From Eubacterium uniforme (GTDB lineage: Bacteria > Bacillota > Clostridia > Lachnospirales > Lachnospiraceae), in contig NZ_FUXZ01000016.1 of the NCBI RefSeq assembly GCF_900167115.1, positions 1 through 64,000 of the forward strand: a DNA stretch of 64,000 nt. The letters are read 5' to 3'. Of this stretch, positions 26,226 through 35,029 are shown piece after piece. The notes under the pieces were generated by a model. The model was not told where the DNA came from, did no database searches, and worked only from the letters and a program-made list of their open reading frames with translations. The position numbers and the translations under genes were made by a program. Numbering within the stretch: position 1 is the stretch's first letter; each line of letters starts with the position of its first letter.

Positions 26226-26630
26226 ATGGAAATAATTTATAAAGATACACATGATTTTTCAGCAAATGCACTTGAAAATTTATTCTTATCAGTTGATTGG
26301 TCATCAGGTCATTACCCTGAAAAACTTGTTGTGGCAATGAAAAATTATAAGACAGTTTATTCAGCTTGGGATAAAGATAAATTAGTTGGAATGATATGTG
26401 TAATGGATGATGGAGTAATTAATGCATATGTTCACTACCTCCTTGTAAATCCAGAATATCAGTATAAGAAAATTGGAAGAACCCTTGTTGAAATGGTAAA
26501 AGAACATTATAAGGATTATATGCGTATAGCTCTAATCGCATATGACAACGAAGCACATTTCTATGAAAATTGTGGTTTTGAAAAAGGTGGTGATGCATCA
26601 CCTATGTTTGTAACATCACTTTGGACGTAA
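26226..26630 (+). CDS. GNAT family N-acetyltransferase
   Basis: This 134-residue protein has a GNAT fold: a beta strand in VHYLLVNPEYQ, the acetyl-CoA loop QYKKIGRTLVEMVKE, and FYENCGFEKG near the C-terminus. The acceptor is unknown. It begins 22 bases after the synthase-like gene with GGGGG in front, so it is probably co-transcribed. The next gene downstream (pheS) has its own promoter and T-box. Confidence 0.88.
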   Translation: MEIIYKDTHDFSANALENLFLSVDWSSGHYPEKLVVAMKNYKTVYSAWDKDKLVGMICVMDDGVINAYVHYLLVNPEYQYKKIGRTLVEMVKEHYKDYMRIALIAYDNEAHFYENCGFEKGGDASPMFVTSLWT

Positions 26631-26646
26631 AGATTAATAAGTATAA

Positions 26647-26675
26647 TTGACAATTAAATTCCTTTGTGCTATTAT
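26647..26675 (+). promoter_or_regulatory. Promoter of the pheST T-box transcript
   Basis: TTGACA (26647-26652) and TATTAT (26670-26675) are separated by 17 bp. Confidence 0.85.
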
Positions 26676-26681
26676 TTCTAT

Positions 26682-26951
26682 TGTATTTAATTTAATAGAG
26701 ATAAATGCGATGAAGGCGTTAGTAGATATAAGTTAACTTTTAGAGAGAAAGATTCAAAGGCTGAAAGATCTTTTAAGCACTGTCTTATGTTGAGATTCCC
26801 GCTTATAGCAGCATATCTTAAAGCATAGTGGTTGTTAGTAGGATATGACGTAGGTCATACGTTACATGATAGAGTGTCCATATGTATATATGGGAATTTG
26901 GGTGGTACCGCGATTTATACTTCGTCCCTTTTGGGGACGGAGTTTTTTTTA
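26682..26951 (+). promoter_or_regulatory. T-box riboswitch controlling pheST
   Basis: The leader carries the T-box sequence (AATTTGGGTGGTACCGCG at 26895-26912) that pairs with uncharged tRNA, and a terminator hairpin (CGTCCC/GGGACG, 26919-26943, then T8). The upstream part contains stem I features, including AGAGAG and GGCTGAAAGATC. A candidate specifier codon is UUC at 26796-26798 (Phe), consistent with the downstream gene. Uncharged tRNA-Phe would stabilise the antiterminator and permit transcription. It explains most of the 429-base gap before pheS; a small hairpin (GCAAAGT ... ACTTTGC with a GTGCGAAGCAC centre, about 26971-27001) lies between it and pheS. Confidence 0.93.
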
Positions 26952-27059
26952 TGATTCTGAATTTTTGTAGCAAAGTGAAAGTGCGAAGCACGAAACTTTG
27001 CGTATATCATTGATTAAGGAATAAGATTTTTTGAAAATAATTATTTAAAGGAGATAGCG

Positions 27060-28079
27060 ATGAAAGAAAAGTTGGATGCAATTCGTAAGGAAGCGATTCA
27101 AAAGATGGAACAGGCTGATACTCTTGATAAACTTAATGAGATCAGAGTTGCTTATCTTGGTAAGAAGGGTGAACTTACGGAAGTATTAAAAGGTATGAAG
27201 GATGTTTCTAAAGAAGATCGTCCTAAGGTTGGAGCATTAGTTAATGATACAAGAAATGCTCTTGAAAGCAAACTTGAAAGCGTTAGAGCTAAACTTACAT
27301 TAAAGGTAAGAGAAGCTAAGATGAAAGCAGAGGTTATTGATGTTACTCTTCCAGCTAAGAAGAACAACATGGGTCATAGCCATCCTAATACAGTTGCTCT
27401 TGAAGAAATCGAGAGAATATTCGTTGGTATGGGATATGAAGTAGTTGAAGGCCCAGAGGTAGAGTATGATTATTATAACTTTGAAGCTTTAAACATCCCT
27501 GCTAATCATCCAGCGAAAGATGAACAGGATACATTCTATGTAAATGATAAAATCGTTCTTAGAACACAGACATCTCCTGTACAGGTAAGAATTATGGAAC
27601 AGGGCAAACTTCCAATTAGAGTAATTGCTCCAGGACGTGTATTTAGATCAGATGAAGTAGATGCTACACATTCACCTTCTTTCCATCAGATCGAAGGTCT
27701 CGTAATTGATAAGGGAGTAACATTTGCTGATCTTAAGGGAACTCTTGCTCAGTGGGCTGTTGAAATGTTTGGTCCAGAGACAAAGGTTAAATTCAGACCT
27801 CATCATTTCCCATTTACAGAACCAAGTGCCGAAGTAGACGTTACATGTTTCAAGTGCGGCGGTAAGGGCTGTAGAATGTGTAAAGGTTCTGGTTGGATTG
27901 AAATTTTAGGTTGTGGTATGGTACATCCTAAGGTACTTAAGATGAGTGGAATTAATCCTGATGAATACTCAGGGTTTGCGTTCGGTTTAGGTCTTGAACG
28001 TATCGCACTTCTTAAGTATGAAATCGATGACATGAGACTTTTATATGACAATGACATTAGATTCTTAAAACAGTTCTAG
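27060..28079 (+). CDS. pheS: Phenylalanyl-tRNA synthetase alpha subunit
   Basis: This 339-residue protein is the catalytic alpha subunit. It has an N-terminal coiled coil (about 1-85), then the class II core: HPNTVALEEIERIFVGMGYEV, VLRTQTSPVQVR (motif 2), APGRVFRSDEVDATHSPSFHQ, and GFAFGLGLERIALLKY (motif 3). Full length. AAGGAG precedes the ATG. It is controlled by the T-box upstream and followed by pheT after a spacer that holds three hairpins. Confidence 0.97.
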   Translation: MKEKLDAIRKEAIQKMEQADTLDKLNEIRVAYLGKKGELTEVLKGMKDVSKEDRPKVGALVNDTRNALESKLESVRAKLTLKVREAKMKAEVIDVTLPAKKNNMGHSHPNTVALEEIERIFVGMGYEVVEGPEVEYDYYNFEALNIPANHPAKDEQDTFYVNDKIVLRTQTSPVQVRIMEQGKLPIRVIAPGRVFRSDEVDATHSPSFHQIEGLVIDKGVTFADLKGTLAQWAVEMFGPETKVKFRPHHFPFTEPSAEVDVTCFKCGGKGCRMCKGSGWIEILGCGMVHPKVLKMSGINPDEYSGFAFGLGLERIALLKYEIDDMRLLYDNDIRFLKQF

Positions 28080-28084
28080 TACTA

Positions 28085-28153
28085 CTTCTGATTTTAATCA
28101 GAAGAGCCCTCCGCGGCTTTGAGCGGAGTCAGAGATTCACTGGAAGTGAATCT
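28085..28153 (+). other. Three consecutive hairpins in the pheS-pheT spacer
   Basis: Three perfect stems follow one another: CTTCTGATT/AATCAGAAG (28085-28104), CTCCGC/GCGGAG (28109-28128) and AGATTCACT/AGTGAATCT (28133-28153). None is followed by a T run, so they do not look like terminators. They could stabilise or process the polycistronic mRNA. Confidence 0.75.
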
Positions 28154-28189
28154 ACCAATTAATTGCGTATTGAAGAAAGGATGTAAATT

Positions 28190-30613
28190 ATGAATACACC
28201 ATTATCGTGGATAAAAGCATATGTACCTGAACTTGAATGTACAGATCAGGAATACACAGATGCTATGACATTATCCGGTACAAAAGTAGAAGGATTTAAG
28301 GCACTTGATGCTGATATAGATAAAATTGTTGTAGGTAAAATTGAAAGTATTGAAAAGCACCTGGATGCTGATAAGCTTATTGTTTGTCAGGTAAATGTTG
28401 GAAGTGAAACACTTCAGATTGTAACAGGTGCACCTAACGTTTCAGAAGGAGACATGATTCCGATTTGTCTTGATGGCGGTCGTGTAGCTGGAGGACATGA
28501 TGGGAAGATGGTTCCAGGTGGAATTGAAATAAAAAATGGTAAATTACGTGGTGTTGAATCATATGGTATGATGTGCTCAATTGAAGAACTTGGTTCAACA
28601 AGAGATTTTTATCCAGAAGCTCCTGAATATGGAGTATATATTTTCAATGAAAACAGTGGAGTAAAACCTGGTGATGATGCAATTGAAGCATTAGGGCTTC
28701 ATGATTCAGTATTTGAATATGAAATTACATCTAACAGAGTAGATTGTTTTGGCGTTTTAGGTATTGCTAGAGAAGCAGCAGCAACATTTAGAAAGCCATT
28801 TGTTCCACCTGTTGTTGAAGAGGTTGGTTCAGTAGATAATGTAAATGATTACATTGCAGTTGAAGTTAAGGATGATGAACTTTGTAAGAGATATTGCGCT
28901 AAGGTCGTTAAGGATGTTAAGATTGGTCCTTCACCTGAATGGATGCAGAGAAGACTTGCAGCTTGTGGTATTAGACCAATTAATAATTTAGTTGATATTA
29001 CAAATTATGTTATGGAAGAATATGGTCAGCCTATGCATGCATTTGATTTATCAACAATTAAAGGACAAAAGATTGTTGTTAAACGAGCAAATGATGGAGA
29101 TAAATTCGTAACATTAGATGGTCAGGAAAGAACTTTAGATAAAGATATTTTAATGATTTGTGATGATGAGGAACAGATTGCAATCGCAGGTATCATGGGT
29201 GGTGAAAACTCAATGATTACTGATAATGTTAAAGATATTTTATTTGAAGCAGCTACATTTGATGGAACTAATATCAGACTTTCAGCTAAAAGACTTGGCC
29301 TACGTACAGATGCATCAGGTAAGTTTGAAAAAGGTCTTGATCCAAATAATGCAGAAGAAGCTATTAACAGAGCTTGTCAGCTTATTGAAGAACTTGGCGC
29401 TGGTACAGTTGTTTCAGGTATTGTTGATGTATATCCACAGCCTAAGCAGCCAGTTACAATTTCGTTCGATGAAGAAGCAGTTAATAAACTTTTAGGTACA
29501 GACATTCCTAAGGAAGAAATGCTTGAATACTTCAAGGCTATTGAACTTGAATATAATCCACTTACAAACAAGATTACTGTTCCTACATTTAGACAGGATC
29601 TTGAATGCATGGCAGACATCGCTGAAGAAGTTGCTAGATTCTATGGTTATGATAACATTCCTACAACTCTTCCAAGTGGTGAGGCAACTGCAGGTAAGTT
29701 ATCATACAAGTTAAGAATTGAGCAGATTGCAAGAGAAGTTGCAAAATTCGCTGGATTCTCACAGGCTATGACTTATTCATTTGAAAGTCCTAAGGTATTT
29801 GATAAATTATTATTTGATAGTAATGATGAAATTAGAGATACAGTTGTTATTTCAAACCCACTTGGTGAAGACTTCAGTATCATGAGAACACTACCACTTA
29901 ACGGTATGTTAACATCACTTGCTACAAATTATAATCGTAGAAATAAGAATGTTAAATTATATGAATTAGCAAATGTTTATTTACCAAAACAGGTTCCTGT
30001 TACAGAACTTCCAGATGAAAGAATGCAGTTCATCTTAGGTTCATATGGTGAGGGTGATTTCTTCACAATGAAGGGCGTTGTTGAGGAATTCTTAGAGACA
30101 ATTGGTCTTAATGAAAGACCCGAATATAATCCAGAAGCAGAAAGACCATTCTTACATCAGGGTAGAAAAGCAGATATTTACTATGATGGAGAACTTATCG
30201 GTTATATTGGTGAAGTTCATCCACAGGTATTAGATAATTATGGTATTGGTGAAAGAACAGTTATTGCTGTTATTGATATGCCAGCTATTATGGAAAAAAC
30301 AACATTCGATAAGAAGTATGTTGGTCTTGCTAAGTTCCCAGCTATGACAAGAGATATTTCAATGGTTATGCCAAAAGAAATCCTTGTTAGAGAAGTTGAA
30401 AAGATTATTGAAGAGTGTGGTGGCGCATTACTTGAAAATTATGAATTATTCGATATTTATGAAGGTTCACAGATTGAAGAAGGTAAGAAGTCTGTTGCAT
30501 ACTCAATTTCATTTAGAGCAGCTGATAGAACTTTAGAGGATAAAGAAGTTTCAGAGATTATGGATAACATTTTAGCTAAGCTTAAAGGCCTTGGCATTGA
30601 GTTAAGATCATAA
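28190..30613 (+). CDS. pheT: Phenylalanyl-tRNA synthetase beta subunit
   Basis: This 807-residue protein is the large subunit of the PheRS tetramer. It has an N-terminal tRNA-binding EMAP-like domain (VGKIESIEKHLDADKLIVCQVNVG), the B3/B4 editing region (SNRVDCFGVLGIAREAAA, NLVDITNYVM), B5 (FDEEAVNKLLG), the degenerate catalytic-like module, and the C-terminal anticodon-binding FDX-ACB domain (AMTRDISMVMP, SFRAADRTLEDKEV). Full length and standard. AAGGATG precedes the ATG at 28190. Confidence 0.97.
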   Translation: MNTPLSWIKAYVPELECTDQEYTDAMTLSGTKVEGFKALDADIDKIVVGKIESIEKHLDADKLIVCQVNVGSETLQIVTGAPNVSEGDMIPICLDGGRVAGGHDGKMVPGGIEIKNGKLRGVESYGMMCSIEELGSTRDFYPEAPEYGVYIFNENSGVKPGDDAIEALGLHDSVFEYEITSNRVDCFGVLGIAREAAATFRKPFVPPVVEEVGSVDNVNDYIAVEVKDDELCKRYCAKVVKDVKIGPSPEWMQRRLAACGIRPINNLVDITNYVMEEYGQPMHAFDLSTIKGQKIVVKRANDGDKFVTLDGQERTLDKDILMICDDEEQIAIAGIMGGENSMITDNVKDILFEAATFDGTNIRLSAKRLGLRTDASGKFEKGLDPNNAEEAINRACQLIEELGAGTVVSGIVDVYPQPKQPVTISFDEEAVNKLLGTDIPKEEMLEYFKAIELEYNPLTNKITVPTFRQDLECMADIAEEVARFYGYDNIPTTLPSGEATAGKLSYKLRIEQIAREVAKFAGFSQAMTYSFESPKVFDKLLFDSNDEIRDTVVISNPLGEDFSIMRTLPLNGMLTSLATNYNRRNKNVKLYELANVYLPKQVPVTELPDERMQFILGSYGEGDFFTMKGVVEEFLETIGLNERPEYNPEAERPFLHQGRKADIYYDGELIGYIGEVHPQVLDNYGIGERTVIAVIDMPAIMEKTTFDKKYVGLAKFPAMTRDISMVMPKEILVREVEKIIEECGGALLENYELFDIYEGSQIEEGKKSVAYSISFRAADRTLEDKEVSEIMDNILAKLKGLGIELRS

Positions 30614-30633
30614 TAATTTAGGAACTTAAAAAA

Positions 30634-30662
30634 TTGACATTAATGTGATTTACACATAATAA
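30634..30662 (+). promoter_or_regulatory. Promoter of lepB
   Basis: TTGACA (30634-30639) and TAATAA (30657-30662) are 17 bp apart. The transcript would begin a few bases before the hairpin ATAGTGACCAC/GTGGTCACTAT (30679-30708), which has no T run and therefore belongs to the lepB leader and does not terminate pheT. Confidence 0.6.
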
Positions 30663-30722
30663 AATATGATTTATAATTATAGTGACCACTAGTTTTGGTG
30701 GTCACTATGATTTGTTTAGCAA

Positions 30723-30803
30723 CGAGTCAAGTACATCAAGCTTGCTTGAATGTGTTTGACGACTGCATACACTTTAGAAACAAGCGTAGCGGTTTAGGAA
30801 GTG
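30723..30803 (+). repeat. Structured leader element, family B, lepB copy
   Basis: GTCAA (in CGAGTCAAGT) pairs with TTGAC (in TTTGACGAC) around a CAAGC/GCTTG hairpin; CACT (30770-30773) pairs with AGTG (30800-30803) around AAGCGTAGCGG. The same order of motifs occurs ahead of rnr at 47875-47961, with compensatory changes in the first stem. Confidence 0.7.
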
Positions 30804-30821
30804 TGGAAGGGTTTAATTATA

Positions 30822-31475
30822 ATGGTGGATTATAATAAAGAGTTTTTTGGTGAAAACTCAGATTCTGAAGATGAAAAAGTTAATAGTCAGAATGTTGATT
30901 ATGGTGTGGGTGATTATAATTCAAGATTTGATGAAGTTAATGATTATATTGAACCCATAGAGGAAGAAGAGAAACCTAAACCTAAGAAAAGACGGAGAAG
31001 ACGCAGAAGTAAGGGTGAAATTCTTATATTTGATTATGCATTACCAATTGTAGTAGGCTTAGTTATTTCGTTTCTTTTGATTCATTTTTTTGGAAGAGGT
31101 GTCGTAAAAGGAAGCTCTATGTCGCCTACACTTAAGGATGGTCAAAATGTTATTATTTTTAAATCCAATAAACACATAAAGAGAAATGACATTGTTTTTC
31201 TGCATAGTGATAAATTAGAAGAGGATATCGTTAAAAGAGTTATTGCAGTTGAAAATGATGTAGTTGAAATTAAAGGTACAGATGTTTATGTTAATTCTAA
31301 AAAAATAGATGATTCATATACGGAGAATCATACCGATGAACAATACATAAAACCTATGAAAATTCCAGAGGGATGTATTTATGTATTAGGTGATAACAGG
31401 GATGATTCAACAGATTCAAGAGTCTTAGGACCAATAGATGTTGAAGATGTATTTGCTAAGGTTATTTATAAATAG
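30822..31475 (+). CDS. lepB: Signal peptidase I
   Basis: This 217-residue type I signal peptidase has a long acidic then basic cytoplasmic N-terminus (residues 1-65, ending KKRRRRRRS), one membrane helix (about 72-92) and the extracytoplasmic catalytic domain. Catalytic Ser99 lies in GSSMSPTLKDG and general-base Lys138 in DIVKRVIAVE; YVLGDNRDDSTDSR is box D/E. I choose the ATG at 30822, which follows GGAAGG, over an upstream GTG. The extended charged N-terminus is longer than in most homologues. Its leader contains two structured elements. Confidence 0.95.
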   Translation: MVDYNKEFFGENSDSEDEKVNSQNVDYGVGDYNSRFDEVNDYIEPIEEEEKPKPKKRRRRRRSKGEILIFDYALPIVVGLVISFLLIHFFGRGVVKGSSMSPTLKDGQNVIIFKSNKHIKRNDIVFLHSDKLEEDIVKRVIAVENDVVEIKGTDVYVNSKKIDDSYTENHTDEQYIKPMKIPEGCIYVLGDNRDDSTDSRVLGPIDVEDVFAKVIYK

Positions 31476-31552
31476 ATCTAAGGGGAACCGCTTGCGGTGG
31501 AACCTTGGATCTGCACGAGCCTATCGTCGAAGACGATTTATAATGCGAGTGC
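31474..31552 (+). other. Hairpins after lepB resembling the downstream terminator
   Basis: AGATC-AAGG-CCGC/GCGG-CCTT-GATCT (31474-31512) overlaps the lepB stop codon and contains GGGGAACCGCTTGCGG, the same sequence as the terminator at 31577-31604. A second stem, ATCGTC-gaa-GACGAT, follows. It looks like a diverged second copy of the terminator hairpin. Confidence 0.55.
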
Positions 31553-31576
31553 TACATTGTGAAATAAAATAAAAAT

Positions 31577-31604
31577 AAAGGGGAACCGCTTGCGGTTCCC
31601 CTTT
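31577..31604. terminator. Bidirectional terminator between lepB and the ABC operon
   Basis: AAAGGGGAACCGC and GCGGTTCCCCTTT form a 13-bp perfect stem with a two-base loop. Flanking A and T runs serve both strands, which converge here. Confidence 0.92.
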
Positions 31605-31607
31605 TAT

Positions 31608-33155
31608 TTAAACATCCTTTTTAACAAATGCATCTCTTGCAGCCCATATGAAAATAATAGCATGGACTATAAGCACTATTGAAGAGAATGTGAAATTTTG
31701 AATTCTATAAGCCGTTCTTCCTTTTGATATTTTAAGTAAATCAACATTTGGAAATAGTGAAAACTGAAATAAGTAAAATCCCTTTGAAGTGAAGAATGAT
31801 CTTAATATTTGCTCACCTAAATAAGCAAAGAGAGTAATACCTGCAGCGAATGCACTATTTCTAATTAATGATGAAAGAAAGATGGCTGTAAGGCAAAGCA
31901 TTAATGCTCCAACATATGAATTTAAATATGATTTAGCTATAAGGAGCACGCCACTTTCGTGTACAAGACTTCCATTTTTCATATATATGTGAGCTATTCC
32001 ACCAGGATATGATCCATAGAATGCTGTATTAAATAAAAGTTGTGTAACAACAATCCATAAAGATGCAATTGTTAACATACTTATAAGTGTAAGTACTTTT
32101 GAATAAAAAATAGATGAACGCTTAACTGGATTAACAAGTAAGAATTTAATTGTGCCTTGATTGAATTCTTTAGCGATAATTCCGATACCAACCATGAAAA
32201 GAATTAATCCAGCAAATGTAATAAGCATGTCATATTCCATAAAGTTCATAAAGAAATCACTTTCTGAATGATAACCACCCATTGGGGTTTCAGAAATTGC
32301 TTCTGAAATATTATTCTCTAATCTATACTCATTGATTTGGATTTTTTTACCAGCTTCTGTATCCATAAGTACTTTATCAAGTTCAGCGTCAGTCATGCCG
32401 GTTTGCTTTGAATAGTTTGCTTTTAAATGTTCAGTTTCTACTTTGGCATCGCCGTATTCAATAGCAAGATCAAATGACCAATCCTTTGAAACAGGTTCGA
32501 TATTATTTTTATCCAAAATATCAAATGCATAGTGATATGTTTCATATTTATCAACTATTGGATCGATTAAGATATCTTCACCATATTGTTTTTTTAATTT
32601 TTTATAAGCAGGATAAATAGTATCATTAAATGTTTTCTTAAATGCAACTAAATCCTTATTTTTGATTTCATTTATTATTTCTTTGCAGAGGGCTTTAGAA
32701 TCAACCTCTGTATATAAACTAGCAATATCAAATCTTCCAAAGAAGTCAGGAGTAAATCTTTCATCTTCAATTTCGTCATCTTCCATACCTTCTATATCAT
32801 AATTAGTTTCATTATCAGTAGATTTTTCCTCGGTAAGAGTAACTTTTCTAGTAGAAGAAAAAGCAACATTACCAGCAAATAATCTCCAATCTTTTTCATC
32901 ATAAAGAGAGATTCTTTCTTCGTTGAAAAACTCTAACATCTTTACGTATTCTATATTGCCACTTTGTTGTTCAGATTGAATAAGAGAATCATTAACAAAA
33001 CCACTAAGCTTGTTATTGATTTTTTCTTCATTTTCAGAAAGAACATATCCTAAAATAGGTAAAAGTATGGTGGCTGCTAAAAAGATTAAACTTAATGCAA
33101 TAAAACCACCTTTTCTTAATAATTTTATATATTCGTTTTTTATAAGTCTAAGCAT
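31608..33155 (-). CDS. ABC-2 type transporter permease
   Basis: About 515 residues. One N-terminal membrane helix (about 17-37) is followed by a roughly 240-residue charged extracytoplasmic segment and then five or six helices (from FAGLILFMVGIGIIAKE onward, with GTIKFLLVNPVKRSSIFYSK). This is the layout of ABC-2 exporters with a large loop between helices 1 and 2. I choose the ATG at 33155 (MLRLIKNEYIKLL), eight bases after AGGAGG. The start lies inside the end of the ATPase gene, so translation is coupled. The substrate is unknown; the nearby two-component system suggests antibiotic or envelope-stress export. Confidence 0.88.
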   Translation of the reverse strand: MLRLIKNEYIKLLRKGGFIALSLIFLAATILLPILGYVLSENEEKINNKLSGFVNDSLIQSEQQSGNIEYVKMLEFFNEERISLYDEKDWRLFAGNVAFSSTRKVTLTEEKSTDNETNYDIEGMEDDEIEDERFTPDFFGRFDIASLYTEVDSKALCKEIINEIKNKDLVAFKKTFNDTIYPAYKKLKKQYGEDILIDPIVDKYETYHYAFDILDKNNIEPVSKDWSFDLAIEYGDAKVETEHLKANYSKQTGMTDAELDKVLMDTEAGKKIQINEYRLENNISEAISETPMGGYHSESDFFMNFMEYDMLITFAGLILFMVGIGIIAKEFNQGTIKFLLVNPVKRSSIFYSKVLTLISMLTIASLWIVVTQLLFNTAFYGSYPGGIAHIYMKNGSLVHESGVLLIAKSYLNSYVGALMLCLTAIFLSSLIRNSAFAAGITLFAYLGEQILRSFFTSKGFYLFQFSLFPNVDLLKISKGRTAYRIQNFTFSSIVLIVHAIIFIWAARDAFVKKDV

Positions 33156-34251
33156 TATTTCCACCTCCTGAAGTCATTTGTAAGAATGCATCCTCAAGAC
33201 GAATGTCTTCTTTATAGGAAGCAGAGAATAGTCTGATATCCTTTAGAATAATAGCTTTATTTAAATCAGAAATTTTAAATAGAGCAATATCATTAAGTAC
33301 ATCAATCTGGAAATGAGTCTGATCAAGTATCATTAATTTATAAGGTATGTAACTGTTAGGAACAACCTTTGGTTCAGAAACATTTTCAGTATTTGAATCA
33401 ATTGCATTTGTTGAATTTGAATCAACAGATTCTCCTGTATTTGATTCAACAATATTATCAGCAACCTTTGGTTTCAAGCCTTCATTAAACTTACTTAATT
33501 CTTCAGCAAATACTTCCTTAGCAATGCTTTCAATTGAATCAGTTCTTTCAACATTGTAAATGTATGATGAGTAGTTGCCTGAAACCTGAGCTTTTAATTC
33601 ATTAATAGTAGCTACAGTTTGAATGGTTTTATTATTTACAATTGCAACTTTATCACACATAAGTTCCATTTCGCTCATAAGGTGAGATGAAACAATAATG
33701 CATACATCATTTTGTTTTGCGATATTTCTAAGTATGTTACGAAGCTGTCTGATACCAGCTGGATCAAGACCGTTAGTAGGCTCATCTAAAATCATAACTT
33801 TAGGCTCGTTTAAGAGAGCAAGAGCAATACCAAGTCTCTGTTTCATACCAAGAGAATATCGTTTAACCTTATCATTGATTCTATCTGTTAATCCAACTAA
33901 TGCAACAATATTATTAATCTTGTCTTTATCTTTTAACCCATGCATTCTGGCATACTGCATAAGATTTGACATACCTGACATATATGTATACATTTCAGGA
34001 TTTTCAACAATAGCACTAACATTTTGCATAGCCTGTGTAAATTCTTTTTCTCTATCGTGACCATTAATTTTAATAGTACCCTGATCATAGGATATAAGAC
34101 CTACGATTGATTTTATTAAAGTAGTTTTACCAGCACCGTTAGGACCTAAAAGTCCAAGAACTTCGCCAGTGTTAGCCTCGAGAGAAAGATTATCTAATAT
34201 TAGTCGTCTACCATAACTTTTATATAAATTCTTTATTTCAATTATAGCCAT
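33148..34251 (-). CDS. ABC transporter ATP-binding protein
   Basis: This 367-residue ATPase has Walker A GPNGAGKTTLIKS, the signature YSLGMKQRLGIALAL, Walker B KVMILDEPTNGLDPAG and the switch His in VSSHLMSE. The core (about 1-225) is followed by a C-terminal extension that contains an Asn/Ser/Thr-rich low-complexity segment (about 265-300, with SNTGESVDSNSTNAIDSNTE). That segment is unusual for an ABC-2 ATPase. It overlaps the permease gene and follows the small membrane protein gene by 15 bases. Confidence 0.92.
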   Translation of the reverse strand: MAIIEIKNLYKSYGRRLILDNLSLEANTGEVLGLLGPNGAGKTTLIKSIVGLISYDQGTIKINGHDREKEFTQAMQNVSAIVENPEMYTYMSGMSNLMQYARMHGLKDKDKINNIVALVGLTDRINDKVKRYSLGMKQRLGIALALLNEPKVMILDEPTNGLDPAGIRQLRNILRNIAKQNDVCIIVSSHLMSEMELMCDKVAIVNNKTIQTVATINELKAQVSGNYSSYIYNVERTDSIESIAKEVFAEELSKFNEGLKPKVADNIVESNTGESVDSNSTNAIDSNTENVSEPKVVPNSYIPYKLMILDQTHFQIDVLNDIALFKISDLNKAIILKDIRLFSASYKEDIRLEDAFLQMTSGGGNNA

Positions 34252-34266
34252 GTTATTCCTCTTTCT

Positions 34267-34869
34267 TTAATAATTATTTCGATCATCTGTCTGAATTCCT
34301 ATAATCTTCCAAGAACCTTTTATCTTTTTAAATGAGACATTAGTTATGGAATCATGAATATCACCTTCGGGAATCGTTCCCCATATGGTAATGAAGGAAG
34401 ATTCGTTAGAATCATTATTACTACCAGATTGATAAGTTGATTCATCAAAACAATCAATATCAAAACAGTTAGATTTATATTTATATGCTATGTCGCATGT
34501 TACATTTGTTTGCGCGAAAGATACATTTGCAACCATACCTTTATTAAAAACAGATTCTATTTCTTTTTTTATATCATCCTTTGTCTTATGATTTGCATCC
34601 TTTTTAGCAAATGAACTGTCATCGTCAACATCTTCCCAATACTTATCAATTATAGAAAGTATTTCTTTTTTCTTTGAGTCGATATTACTTCCATTAATAG
34701 ATAGACATGCATCGTTAAGTTCTTTAGTGTAATCATTCATAATTTTTTTAGCTTCTTTGGTTAGCTTTTTGTTTGAAAATGTCTGTTGGAAACTAAATAG
34801 TAAACAAATGATAAAAACAATTAATCCAAATAGTAAACCCAGATTATGTTTTTTTATAAATAATTCCAT
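34267..34869 (-). CDS. Membrane-anchored protein of unknown function, ABC operon
   Basis: This 200-residue protein has a single N-terminal membrane helix (about 10-29, GLLFGLIVFIICLLFSF) and an extracytoplasmic domain. The C-terminal part (ITNVSFKKIKGSWKIIGIQT) resembles the end of NTF2-like or DUF4878-type domains, but I do not recognise the family. It is first in the operon with the ABC ATPase and permease and preceded by AGGAGG, so it is probably an accessory to that exporter. Divergent transcription from the response regulator hints at joint control. Confidence 0.65.
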   Translation of the reverse strand: MELFIKKHNLGLLFGLIVFIICLLFSFQQTFSNKKLTKEAKKIMNDYTKELNDACLSINGSNIDSKKKEILSIIDKYWEDVDDDSSFAKKDANHKTKDDIKKEIESVFNKGMVANVSFAQTNVTCDIAYKYKSNCFDIDCFDESTYQSGSNNDSNESSFITIWGTIPEGDIHDSITNVSFKKIKGSWKIIGIQTDDRNNY

Positions 34870-34921
34870 GTTTACCCTCCTTTTTTATGTTGTTTTATTA
34901 ACCATGTAATTATACAATACA

Positions 34922-34950
34922 TTGAAACATAATTCAATTTTTGGTAGAAT
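34922..34950 (+). promoter_or_regulatory. Promoter of the two-component system
   Basis: TTGAAA (34922-34927) and TAGAAT (34945-34950) are 17 bp apart, in the short region shared with the divergent ABC operon. Confidence 0.65.
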
Positions 34951-35029
34951 ATATGGGAAAATTGATAAACTAAATTATTTTTTTGAATTGATATAAAGAT
35001 GATTGATTGAAAAGTTTAGAGGAACAAAA

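Noticed and set aside
30679-30708. Terminator of pheT
   Set aside because: The ATAGTGACCAC/GTGGTCACTAT stem has no T tract and lies downstream of a good promoter, so it belongs to the lepB leader.
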